In this document: piece by piece, positions 23,783 to 31,786 of the stretch
Position numbering within the stretch: the stretch's first letter is position 1
How the letters are laid out: each line of letters opens with the position of its first letter
From: Muribaculaceae bacterium
GTDB taxonomy: Bacteria; Bacteroidota; Bacteroidia; Bacteroidales; Muribaculaceae
Assembly: GCA_022508985.1 (NCBI GenBank)
Contig: JAFLUA010000003.1
Coordinates: 1-64,000, forward strand
Length of the DNA: 64,000 bases
Reading direction: 5' to 3'
Notes under the pieces: generated by a model
What the model saw: only the letters and a program-made list of their open reading frames with translations
Database searches by the model: none
What the model was told of the DNA's origin: nothing
Program-made: the position numbers and the translations under genes

Positions 23783-25873
23783 ATGACATTTGCTTTTACA
23801 TCTTCCCAGCTTACCGCACTCCAGGTTTTTGAGGATTTCCTCAAGAATGATAATCAGGTGCTTTTGCTACGTGGTGCAGCGGGCACAGGTAAGACAACCT
23901 TGCTCAAAGAGTTTATAGCTATCCTTAAAAGGGGTAATCGTAGTTTCGGACTGATGGCTCCGACGGGTCGTGCTGCCCATATCATCTCTGAAAAGGCCGG
24001 TGCGGATGCGTCGACTATCCATCGCTATATTTACGCTATGGAAAAGCTCCGTGCCAATAATATCACTAAAGATAAGGAAGAAAGTGATACTCTTCACTTC
24101 AGTTTTGCGCTGAGGGAGAATCCGGGCGAGAAAGATTTCATTTATCTTATTGACGAGGCTTCAATGATATCGGATCGGTTTATAGATAACGAACTGTTTA
24201 TGTTTGGCTCGGGATTTCTTCTCTCCGATATTTTCCAATATGCCGAGGGTCGTAAGATGGTATTTATCGGAGACTATGCTCAGCTGCCTCCTGTTGGAAT
24301 GAACTTTTCACCTGCTCTTGATAAGAATTATATTATTGAAAAGTTTAAGTGCGGTGTTTCTGAAATCACTCTTACCGAAGTAATGCGTCAAGGCTCCGAA
24401 AGTGTATTGCTTGAAAATGCGACCAAACTGCGAGACAAGATTGATTCTAAAAGGTTCATTGAATTCAGACTGACACCTGGTTCCAACTTCCACTCGGCTG
24501 AAGTAGATCTACTTGATCCGTATTATTCTTTGGCTGATAATGCTCCCTCTCCACGTGGGACTATCATAACTCATACTAACCGGATTGCGCTCGAATATAA
24601 TAAACAAGTCAGAGAACATTATTTCGGGTCGGAAGCATACAAAGTAGAAACAGGTGATTTACTTTTGATTGCCCGAAATAATTACAATTACGGTTGTGAA
24701 CTATTCAATGGAACGATTGTAAAAGTATTGGCGGCACAGCCTGATAACGAAGTTGAAAAGAAAACAGTTCATATCAAGCTTGGGCGTGAAAAGTACAAAG
24801 ATGTGCAACTTTCCTTCCGGAATGTAACCTTCGTATTTAGAAATAAAAACGAAGTGGTACAACTATCGGTAAAAATTCTGGACAATTTTCTTGAAGATCC
24901 CGAAGGGCAACTCGACGGAGATGTTCTTAGAGCATTGGTGGTTGATTTTGAGATGCGGTTACCTCTCGAAATTAAATCCAATATGACTGAAATTAAAAAA
25001 TTCCTTAGGAGTGGCAAAACCTGTGACTCACGAATTAAGGAACTTGCGGAAGCATATAAGCACCGTCTCCTAAATGATCCTTATTACAACGCTGTGATTT
25101 GCAAATATGGATATGCCATGACTTGCCATAAAGCCCAAGGCGGTGAATGGCCGAATATTTTTGTCGACTTATTCCGATTTGGAGGTAATCGTAACGAGGA
25201 TTATTTCCGATGGGCATATACTGCATTGACAAGATCCTCTTCTAACTTGTGGTTTTTCCGTGCACCCGAATTTGACTATATTAGCGATTTAACAGTTCCC
25301 GAGATCCAACTTTCGAGTAAAGTAAGGGTCCAAATCTTTGGGGAAAATAGTGATTTTACTGAACGTCGTTTTGAACGAATAAAAGAATTGGCAGAATATT
25401 TAGGGCTTTCCGTCAGTCAAGATCTATCCAAGCAAAACCAGCAAATAATCGCGTTCTCTAATACTAATCACTTAAATTGTAAGATTCAGATGTGGTATGG
25501 AAACGAGGGTTATAATTCATTGACTGGAAAAGTATCTTGTTCTTCCGGCGATGAAATGTTCGATGGGCAATGCATGGACATTATTCGCGATTCCTTTGCG
25601 CCGGATAAGATTGATATACCATTAGGGTTTGAAGAACGGCCATTCTTTGCCAAACTTGCACATCACGTCAAAGAAATTGCCGAACAAACTGACATAAAAC
25701 TTCTTAATATAAACCACGAACAATATCAAGATGTTTTTCATCTACAGACGGACGGTATTGCTAAAGTCACGTTTTTCTATGATAAGAATGGTAAATATTC
25801 CCTCATGCAATCAATAAGTTCTTTAGGCAAGGAGGATTCTAAACTCGTCGCCTTCAGAAAAGAATTTATTTAA
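23783..25873 (+). CDS. RecD2-like superfamily 1B DNA helicase
   Basis: 696 residues. LLLRGAAGTGKTTLLKEF (Walker A), MAPTGRAAHIISE (motif Ia), YLIDEASMI (Walker B), FIGDYAQLPPVG (motif III), and the C-terminal GYAMTCHKAQGGEWPNIFVDL with YTALTRSSSNLWFF (UvrD_C_2, motifs V-VI) make it a 5'-3' SF1B helicase of the RecD2 type. About 190 residues after the helicase core are of unknown fold. Housekeeping RecD2 has HhH domains in front; these are absent, so this is a defence-island version. It follows the receiver-HEPN gene after two bases. Confidence 0.88.
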   Translation: MTFAFTSSQLTALQVFEDFLKNDNQVLLLRGAAGTGKTTLLKEFIAILKRGNRSFGLMAPTGRAAHIISEKAGADASTIHRYIYAMEKLRANNITKDKEESDTLHFSFALRENPGEKDFIYLIDEASMISDRFIDNELFMFGSGFLLSDIFQYAEGRKMVFIGDYAQLPPVGMNFSPALDKNYIIEKFKCGVSEITLTEVMRQGSESVLLENATKLRDKIDSKRFIEFRLTPGSNFHSAEVDLLDPYYSLADNAPSPRGTIITHTNRIALEYNKQVREHYFGSEAYKVETGDLLLIARNNYNYGCELFNGTIVKVLAAQPDNEVEKKTVHIKLGREKYKDVQLSFRNVTFVFRNKNEVVQLSVKILDNFLEDPEGQLDGDVLRALVVDFEMRLPLEIKSNMTEIKKFLRSGKTCDSRIKELAEAYKHRLLNDPYYNAVICKYGYAMTCHKAQGGEWPNIFVDLFRFGGNRNEDYFRWAYTALTRSSSNLWFFRAPEFDYISDLTVPEIQLSSKVRVQIFGENSDFTERRFERIKELAEYLGLSVSQDLSKQNQQIIAFSNTNHLNCKIQMWYGNEGYNSLTGKVSCSSGDEMFDGQCMDIIRDSFAPDKIDIPLGFEERPFFAKLAHHVKEIAEQTDIKLLNINHEQYQDVFHLQTDGIAKVTFFYDKNGKYSLMQSISSLGKEDSKLVAFRKEFI

Positions 25874-25900
25874 ATTACAGCCAAATCAAATCTAATTATC

Positions 25901-27529
25901 ATGACGATAAAAGAAATAAATGCTTTACGTAAAGCAGGCCACTTGGAAGAAGCTCTCCTAGCTGCCGAACAAGAATTTTCGCTAAATCAGAATAATTATA
26001 CTGCCGGTGCTTTATTCTGGTGTCTTAACGACAAGTGCAAAAGCGAAGAGGAGCAAGAAATCATAGCCTCTTTGTATGAACGCATGAAGTCGCTATACGA
26101 AGATTATTGCTCCGGCGACGAATATATGCCAAGATCATTAAACACAATCGAACGTCGTCTAGACCCTCTATCTAAAGAGCTAAAGAATGCTTGCGAAGTA
26201 GCTAAAGCTGGTTCTTTGACAAGCGATATAATCCAAAAATGTCATGATTCGTTAGAGAATGGAGAATTGAACGAAAATCATTATGGAGATTTTGGATGGC
26301 TATTATATTATAATCTCAGAAATACTCCTCTCAATGATTCTACAAAAAGGAAACAGTTACTTCATTATTACTTAAAACTGGAACTGCCTAAGCCTGAATT
26401 ACTTCACTCTCTCATCCTGGGAGAAGCAGTCAAAGTCGAAAAGAATACACCTCTTCAATTCCGCATTCGAGATTTTATGAAACTTTGGGGTTGGGAAAAT
26501 ATCAGACCTGAAGACTGGGAGCAATTTCAGGTGGACAATGGGAATACCGTCACCTCTTTGGTTGAAAAACTCATAGCCGTCTATGCAAAAGAGTTGGAAA
26601 CAGACAACGTAGAATCCCCCGATGACTTTAACGAATTAGTCGATCGAGCGCTTAAAAAGTTCCCAAAAAATCAAAATATGCCTAAATATAAAGCTATGGC
26701 TTTAATCTCTTTAGGTAAATTGGATGACGCGTTGGAATATTACAAACAACTTATTCTTAAATCTGCATCGAAATGTTATTTATGGAATCAAGCATCTGAT
26801 TTAATAGATGACATAGATCTTAAAATTGCCTTCTTATGCAAAGCGCTTTCGGTTGAACGTGATGAATCTTTCGTAGGCGGATGCCGATTAAATCTCGCAA
26901 AAGCCTTATTCGAAAAAGGATTATTGAATAATGCTAAATATGAGGTGAATAAATATCGAGAATTCTATTTATCACAGGGATGGGGATTGAAACAAGATTA
27001 CCGCGATGTTGATGCTATAATTCCACATGATATTCATGCTGAAGACAATGCTCCTATGTATGAACAATACATACCGCTTGCCGAGGAATTTATCTATAGT
27101 GCAATACCTGCCGTTTTTGCCATAAAGATAGAAGACAAGCAGCTTGAAGATAGAAACCGTCCTGGCCGCAAGTTTACCCAATGGACATTGAGAACCAAAG
27201 ATGGACCTATCCGACTCAAGAAACCCTCAAAATACGGATTAGACAATCGAGCGAAGAATGGAGTCCCATTTGATATTAAGGTTCATGACGGGAAAATAGT
27301 TTGGATTAAACCTTCTGAACAAAACCCTCTTGAACAAGATTGGATAAGAGTACAAGAAGGGACGGTTAAACTGCGCACAGACAAAAATGGCAAAAAATAT
27401 TCCATTCTGGATGGCGCTTACATTGGGGAAAAATTGCTCCGCAATGTGACCGACGAACAACGGGTCAAAATCGTTGCCATAAGGCAAGAAGACGGACGCT
27501 GGTCGGCCATTTCACTAATTACTTTATAA
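25901..27529 (+). CDS. TPR-type repeat protein with beta-rich C-terminus
   Basis: 542 residues. The first 350 are helical with TPR-like pairs (EINALRKAGHLEEALLAAEQEF; MPKYKAMALISLGKLDDALEYYKQLIL; CRLNLAKALFEKGLLNNAKYEVNKY). The last 150 are beta-rich (FTQWTLRTKDGPIRLKKPSKYGLDN, then KKYSILDGAYIGEKLLRNVTDEQRVKIVAI), perhaps one or two OB-like folds. Such proteins often scaffold helicase or nuclease partners. It starts 27 bases after the helicase gene and ends six bases before the WYL gene. Function unknown. Confidence 0.65.
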   Translation: MTIKEINALRKAGHLEEALLAAEQEFSLNQNNYTAGALFWCLNDKCKSEEEQEIIASLYERMKSLYEDYCSGDEYMPRSLNTIERRLDPLSKELKNACEVAKAGSLTSDIIQKCHDSLENGELNENHYGDFGWLLYYNLRNTPLNDSTKRKQLLHYYLKLELPKPELLHSLILGEAVKVEKNTPLQFRIRDFMKLWGWENIRPEDWEQFQVDNGNTVTSLVEKLIAVYAKELETDNVESPDDFNELVDRALKKFPKNQNMPKYKAMALISLGKLDDALEYYKQLILKSASKCYLWNQASDLIDDIDLKIAFLCKALSVERDESFVGGCRLNLAKALFEKGLLNNAKYEVNKYREFYLSQGWGLKQDYRDVDAIIPHDIHAEDNAPMYEQYIPLAEEFIYSAIPAVFAIKIEDKQLEDRNRPGRKFTQWTLRTKDGPIRLKKPSKYGLDNRAKNGVPFDIKVHDGKIVWIKPSEQNPLEQDWIRVQEGTVKLRTDKNGKKYSILDGAYIGEKLLRNVTDEQRVKIVAIRQEDGRWSAISLITL

Positions 27530-27535
27530 AAAGAT

Positions 27536-28597
27536 ATGCCTGCTAATAAAAATGCAATGACTCGATATGCTTTGATTGACAAAATGCTTGCCAATCGAAA
27601 TAAGGCATACTCAATTCAGGATATCACTGATGTCTTAGCACAAAAGCTCCCTGAATTTGGACAGGAGGCAGTTTCTAAACGTTGTGTTGAGAAAGATTTG
27701 AATTATCTTGAATTTGATAGCCCCTTTGATATTGATATTGAAGAGTATTGGGTCGACGCTGCTGATAAAAATGGAAGACCTTATAGAAAACGCTGTGTCA
27801 GATATATAGACCCAACTTTCTCAATTTTTAAGCCAAAATTAACAGAGGACGAAAAATCTGTTTTGACTACAGCCTTAGATACTTTAGGAAGTTTCGAGGG
27901 ATTGGAAAATTTTGAATGGTTGAATGATTTGAAATGCAGATTAGAACTTGAGGAACATCAACCAATAATATCACTATCTAAAAATATATTGCAGAACTCC
28001 ACGTTAATAGCTCGTTTATTTACAGCTATTAAACTCAAGCAGGTAGTTATGCTTGAATATCACACATTTAAAAATCATAATACTCGTAACGTGGAGATAT
28101 GTCCTTACTTATTAAAAGAATATAACAATCGATGGTTTCTTATAGCGGCGGCATGTGATACGGGTAAAATCCTTACGTTTCCACTAGACCGAATTGATGA
28201 TTTTTCTATCTCATATATACATAAATATCTTGTTCAGTCCGAGGGCTTTAATGAACATTTTGAAGATATAATTGGAGTAACTTATAGCGAAGAGTCCCCC
28301 ATTGAAGAAATCATCTTCTGGATCTCTGACATATCCAAAGATTATGTATTAACTAAACCGATTCACGGTTCCCAAATATTGATTCGTGGAAGTCAGGACG
28401 CGAAATTAAGAACTCAATATACAAACTTAATAGATGGGGCTTTCTTTAAAATAAAGTGTAAGGAAAACTATGAGCTCCTCCGCGAATTAATTTCTTTTGG
28501 CCCGGATTTAATAGTATTAAAACCTAAAAATATAGTTTTAAATATTGAAGGTCATCTAAAAGAAATGATGGCAAAATACTCCCAAAATAAAAGTTAG
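27536..28597 (+). CDS. WYL-domain transcriptional regulator
   Basis: 353 residues. An N-terminal winged helix (RYALIDKMLANRNKAYSIQDITDVL, VSKRCVEKDLNYLE) is followed by the WYL domain: MLEYHTFKNHNTRNVEICPYLLKEYNNRWFLIAAACDTGKILTFPLDRIDDFSI, with the usual Tyr and Arg positions. WYL proteins sense nucleic-acid or nucleotide ligands and often control phage-defence operons. As the last gene of the retron block it could autoregulate it. Its stop is about 195 bases from the tRNA gene, at the island edge. Confidence 0.88.
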   Translation: MPANKNAMTRYALIDKMLANRNKAYSIQDITDVLAQKLPEFGQEAVSKRCVEKDLNYLEFDSPFDIDIEEYWVDAADKNGRPYRKRCVRYIDPTFSIFKPKLTEDEKSVLTTALDTLGSFEGLENFEWLNDLKCRLELEEHQPIISLSKNILQNSTLIARLFTAIKLKQVVMLEYHTFKNHNTRNVEICPYLLKEYNNRWFLIAAACDTGKILTFPLDRIDDFSISYIHKYLVQSEGFNEHFEDIIGVTYSEESPIEEIIFWISDISKDYVLTKPIHGSQILIRGSQDAKLRTQYTNLIDGAFFKIKCKENYELLRELISFGPDLIVLKPKNIVLNIEGHLKEMMAKYSQNKS

Positions 28598-28712
28598 GTG
28601 TATTCATACTGTTATTGTCACTATAAAATCGAGTTATCACCTTTGATAAAGGAGCATAAGACAAAACAATATTTCGGTGTAATTGGAAGAAGATAGGAGT
28701 TGAAGAGGGGCC

Positions 28713-28736
28713 TTTTGCACGTAATTTGCACGTAAA
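28713..28736. repeat. Two tandem copies of TTGCACGTAA next to the tRNA
   Basis: TTTTGCACGTAA is followed at once by TTTGCACGTAA, about 55 bases outside the 3' end of tRNA-Leu. The position fits integrase-binding arm or core sites of an element inserted at this tRNA, but no integrase is in the window to support it. Confidence 0.35.
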
Positions 28737-28747
28737 AATAAAAAGAA

Positions 28748-28784
28748 GCGAGATAACTAATTAAAAATTCGATAGTTATCTCGC
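28748..28784 (-). terminator. Terminator of the tRNA-Leu transcript
   Basis: Perfect 11-bp inverted repeat (GCGAGATAACT with AGTTATCTCGC) followed on the minus strand by a T-rich run. It lies nine bases past the tRNA 3' end. Confidence 0.75.
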
Positions 28785-28792
28785 TTTCAGGG

Positions 28793-28873
28793 TGCCCAGA
28801 ACAGGACTCGAACCTGCACGCCTCGCAGCACTCGCACCTGAAACGAGCGCGTCTACCATTCCGCCACCTGGGC
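28793..28873 (-). tRNA. tRNA-Leu (anticodon CAG)
   Basis: A full cloverleaf can be folded: acceptor GCCCAGG with TCTGGGC, a D-arm, anticodon stem CTCGT/GCGAG around TTCAGGT (CAG), a long class II variable arm, and a T-arm with TTCGAGT. CCA is not encoded. The 3' end faces the accessory island, the usual integration side. A TAACTTTG -7 box lies at 28883-28890. Confidence 0.95.
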
Positions 28874-28882
28874 AATGTGCCG

Positions 28883-28890
28883 CAAAGTTA
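28883..28890 (-). promoter_or_regulatory. -7 box of tRNA-Leu
   Basis: TAACTTTG on the minus strand, ending nine bases before the tRNA 5' end. No clear TTTG at the ideal distance. Confidence 0.55.
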
Positions 28891-28933
28891 ATATTTTTTT
28901 TTCAATCGGTTATATTAATGGATAAATTTTTGC

Positions 28934-28941
28934 TACTTTTG
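28934..28941 (+). promoter_or_regulatory. -7 box of rpiB
   Basis: TACTTTTG matches TAnnTTTG and lies 57 bases upstream of the rpiB start. Confidence 0.45.
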
Positions 28942-28998
28942 TTAGGCTTTTTGAGTTTGGCTCGAAAGCGAGTATGTGAAATTGTAAACGGTTTATTT

Positions 28999-29451
28999 AT
29001 GACTTCTCAGGAAAAAAATCGGCCGATAGGTATGTGTAGCGACCATGCCGGGTTTGAATTAAAATCTATCATAGAGGGATATCTAGAGTCTCGTGGTGTT
29101 GAATATGTTGATTTTGGCACTAATAGCGATGAGAGTTGCGACTATCCCGATTATGCGCATCCGTGTGCCGTAGCAGTTGAAAACGGCGAGTGCTATCCGG
29201 GTATTGCAATCTGTGGCTCAGGGAATGGTATTGGCATGACTCTCAACAAGCATCAGGGCGTGCGCGCAGCCTTATGTTGGCAGCCCGAGCTTGCTCGTCT
29301 GGCCCGAGCTCATAACGATGCTAATATCCTTGTCTTGCCGGCCCGTTTTATTGCGGCAGAGCTTGCTATTGAGATTGTTGATGTATTTTTGTCTACGCCT
29401 TTCGATGGTGGTCGTCATCAGCGACGCGTTGAAAAGATTTCACTCAAATAG
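28999..29451 (+). CDS. rpiB: Ribose-5-phosphate isomerase B
   Basis: 150 residues from the ATG at 28999; longer in-frame starts would run into the tRNA gene. GMCSDHAGFELK (N-terminal SDHAG), VEYVDFGTN, YPDYA and GIAICGSGNGIGMTLNKHQGVRAALC (phosphate loop and catalytic region) define the RpiB/LacAB family. It interconverts ribose 5-phosphate and ribulose 5-phosphate in the pentose phosphate pathway in the cytoplasm. HNDANILVLPARF is the family's usual C-terminal motif. It marks the start of core-genome DNA outside the island. Confidence 0.93.
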   Translation: MTSQEKNRPIGMCSDHAGFELKSIIEGYLESRGVEYVDFGTNSDESCDYPDYAHPCAVAVENGECYPGIAICGSGNGIGMTLNKHQGVRAALCWQPELARLARAHNDANILVLPARFIAAELAIEIVDVFLSTPFDGGRHQRRVEKISLK

Positions 29452-29472
29452 GCGTATTTTAAAATAAATTTG

Positions 29473-29480
29473 TAACTTTG
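29473..29480 (+). promoter_or_regulatory. -7 box of the aquaporin gene
   Basis: TAACTTTG, 35 bases upstream of the start codon. Confidence 0.5.
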
Positions 29481-29515
29481 GACGACAAATAACTAATTCA
29501 AATAAATTTATCACC

Positions 29516-30199
29516 ATGAAAAAGTATTTAGCAGAAATGCTGGGAACTATGGTTCTCGTATTAATGGGCTGCGGCGTAGCCGTAAGTCTCGGATGCGATG
29601 TGGCCGCACCTTCAACGGTTGTTGGCACCTCGCTTGCGTTTGGTTTGTCTGTAGTAGCTATGGCTTATGCCATTGGCGGTATTTCGGGTTGCCACATCAA
29701 TCCGGCTATCACCTTGGCTGTATGGTTGTCGAAACGCATGAGCGGAAAAGATGCAGCCATGTATATGCTCTTCCAAGTTATTGGCGCGTTTATCGGCTCG
29801 GCAATTCTCTTTGCTCTGACATCATCGTCTGATGTTGTTGCCACAACGGCTACCGGCGCCAATGGTTTGCAACCCGGTGTTTCGCTTTGCGGAGGCCTCG
29901 TTGCCGAAATTGTTTTCACCTTTATCTTCGTGCTTGTAGTATTAGGAACTACCGACAGTGAAAAAGGTGCCGGTAATTTTGCCGGTCTTGCAATCGGTCT
30001 CACCCTCGTCCTCGTACACTTGGTATGCATCCGCTATACCGGTACGTCGGTTAACCCCGCTCGCAGTATTGCTCCCGCCGTATTCCAAGGCGGTGACGCT
30101 CTTTGCCAATTGTGGATTTTCATCGTAGGTCCGTTTGTAGGGGCAGCTCTCTCGGCTCTCGTATGGAAATGTCTTACTTGCAACAAATGCTGTAAATAA
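29516..30199 (+). CDS. aqpZ: Aquaporin, MIP family (AqpZ-like)
   Basis: 227 residues and six hydrophobic segments. Both half-helix signatures are present: GCHINPAITLAVW and GTSVNPARSIAPAVF, with the selectivity-filter Arg after the second NPA and a His in the second half (LVHLVC). This pattern fits a water-selective inner-membrane channel rather than a glycerol facilitator. The start MKKYLAEMLGTMVLVLMGCG matches the family. It has its own promoter and a strong terminator, so it is probably monocistronic. Confidence 0.92.
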   Translation: MKKYLAEMLGTMVLVLMGCGVAVSLGCDVAAPSTVVGTSLAFGLSVVAMAYAIGGISGCHINPAITLAVWLSKRMSGKDAAMYMLFQVIGAFIGSAILFALTSSSDVVATTATGANGLQPGVSLCGGLVAEIVFTFIFVLVVLGTTDSEKGAGNFAGLAIGLTLVLVHLVCIRYTGTSVNPARSIAPAVFQGGDALCQLWIFIVGPFVGAALSALVWKCLTCNKCCK

Positions 30200-30221
30200 G
30201 CCGTTATAACAACACTATAAG

Positions 30222-30257
30222 CAGGCTGTGTCGTTTTTCGACATGGCCTGTTTTTTT
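30222..30257 (+). terminator. Terminator after the aquaporin gene
   Basis: CAGGC-TG-TGTCG, loop TTTTT, CGACA-TG-GCCTG, then a run of seven T. The convergent queG gene ends at its edge. Confidence 0.85.
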
Positions 30258-31185
30258 AGTGTTTTGATTTGAGGGCATTACGCTGCAGCCCTATGAGTTT
30301 TGTGCGTTTTACTGCCGAGTGAGAGAAGATGCGTGAAAACTCGTCAGCATTCATCTCTTTTATGGAGTCGACACTTACGCTCATTAGCGCGGCGGTCGGT
30401 TCAAATTCGGGTATTACCTCGGGATTCCGCCCCGACCTATTGTGCGGACAAACATCCTGGCAGATGTCACAACCATATATTCGGCCTCTGAGAGTTAAAT
30501 CGCTGGGCAGCTCCCCGCGATGCTCAATGGTGAGATACGACAAGCAGCGCCGACAGTCAATCCTTCCCTCTCCATCGAGCGCGTGCCGAGGGCAAGACAA
30601 GGCACAAGCCTTGCACCCGCTACATGTTTCTGTCTCAAGCGATTTGTCCGGTTCAATTTCCTCGGTCCATAATATCTCGGCAAGGAATACACGCGAGCCA
30701 ATCCCCGGCACAATCAGTTGATTATTACGTCCGATAATTCCTACGCCGGCACGCGTTGCCCAAAACCGTTCGCGCAAAGGGGCGGTGTCGACGCATATCC
30801 TTGTGGCGGAATTTTTATGCGCTGCTGTCAGAGCCTTTGCCACCGGTGATAATCGTTGCCGCAGAACCTCATGATAGTCACGCCCCAAAGCATAGTCGGC
30901 AAAGAGGTGATGCCGTTGTGTAGTTGCGTTGGCATAGGCAAAAGCACAGCAAATAATGGTCTTGGCGCCCTCAAGCAGCAACGCCGGATTGTTTCGGATA
31001 TCACCGTAACGTTCCATATACGACAACTCGGCGTGTCGGCCGTCGGCCAACCATTCGTTAAATAGCGAGGCCTGCCCTTCGGGGATAGGCTCTACTCGCG
31101 CAAAACCAACGGCACAGGCTCCGGCCTCGATACAAAGCTTACGGATATCTTCTTTACATATTGATGGCTCTGAATTCATATCCAT
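30256..31185 (-). CDS. queG: Epoxyqueuosine reductase
   Basis: 309 residues. The cobalamin-binding N-terminal half carries MERYGDIRNNPALLLEGAKTIICCAFAYA and RICVDTAPLRERFWATRAGVGIIGRNNQLI. The C-terminal half has two 4Fe-4S motifs (CSGCKACALSCPRHAL and CDICQDVCPHNR). QueG reduces epoxyqueuosine to queuosine in the wobble position of tRNAs and needs B12, which links it to the uptake locus at 49288. It overlaps the deacetylase gene by 32 bases, with a second Met at codon 3. Confidence 0.95.
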   Translation of the reverse strand: MDMNSEPSICKEDIRKLCIEAGACAVGFARVEPIPEGQASLFNEWLADGRHAELSYMERYGDIRNNPALLLEGAKTIICCAFAYANATTQRHHLFADYALGRDYHEVLRQRLSPVAKALTAAHKNSATRICVDTAPLRERFWATRAGVGIIGRNNQLIVPGIGSRVFLAEILWTEEIEPDKSLETETCSGCKACALSCPRHALDGEGRIDCRRCLSYLTIEHRGELPSDLTLRGRIYGCDICQDVCPHNRSGRNPEVIPEFEPTAALMSVSVDSIKEMNADEFSRIFSHSAVKRTKLIGLQRNALKSKH

Positions 31186-31774
31186 GTTCGATAAGCCATT
31201 CTATTGCCAACGGCAAGGCCTCGCGCAGATTGCCGTAGGATTTCAATGAATCGTGAAACACGATAATAGAGCCATTACGGGCATATTTTCGCACATTGTC
31301 TACAACCTGCTTAGCGTTTAATTTCTTAGAATAATCGCGAGTAACGAGGTCGTACATTACAATATTATATTTCTCTTTAAGCGCTTTGCCCTGTTTCCAG
31401 CTAATAAGACCATGCGGAGGCCTAAAAAGGGTACTATCGATGAGCTGCGACGCTTCGGCCACATCACGCAGATAACGGCGGGCCGACACTTTGCGTCCTT
31501 GCAGATGATGCATTGTGTGGTTGCCATACGAGTGGCCCCGACGCTTTATCTCCTCGAGTAACTCCGGATGCCTTTTCACGTTTTCACCTACCATGAAGAA
31601 GGTGGCTTTTATGCCGTAACTATCGAGGGTGTCGAGCACCCATGGCGTCACTTCCGGGATTGGACCGTCATCGAAAGTGAGATATACCACCGGCTTGCCG
31701 CCCTTACGTTTCAGGCGCCAAAAGGCCTCAGGAAAAAATAGGCGATAAAGCAATGGCGGCTGTTCGATAAGCAT
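31154..31774 (-). CDS. Polysaccharide deacetylase (NodB homology domain)
   Basis: 206 residues. VVYLTFDDGPIPEVTPWVLD (catalytic Asp and metal Asp), GHSYGNHTMHH (metal-binding His pair), FRPPHGLISW and IIVFHDS (catalytic His) are the NodB motifs in order. There is no signal peptide, so the substrate may be an envelope sugar handled at the inner face, or export may be unusual; peptidoglycan or a surface glycan is possible. It follows the DUF2723 gene after 12 bases and overlaps queG. Confidence 0.88.
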   Translation of the reverse strand: MLIEQPPLLYRLFFPEAFWRLKRKGGKPVVYLTFDDGPIPEVTPWVLDTLDSYGIKATFFMVGENVKRHPELLEEIKRRGHSYGNHTMHHLQGRKVSARRYLRDVAEASQLIDSTLFRPPHGLISWKQGKALKEKYNIVMYDLVTRDYSKKLNAKQVVDNVRKYARNGSIIVFHDSLKSYGNLREALPLAIEWLIEHGYEFRAINM

Positions 31775-31786
31775 AGTTTCGCACGC

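Noticed and set aside
28713-28736. CTnDOT-type attachment core (GTANNTTTGC)
   Set aside because: GTAATTTGC is one base short of that pattern and no CTnDOT genes are present.
28621-28875. Minus-strand open frame of 84 codons
   Set aside because: It runs through the tRNA-Leu gene and has no family resemblance beyond chance.
29665-30030. Minus-strand open frame opposite the aquaporin gene
   Set aside because: The plus strand has both NPA motifs and six membrane segments; the antisense frame has no features.
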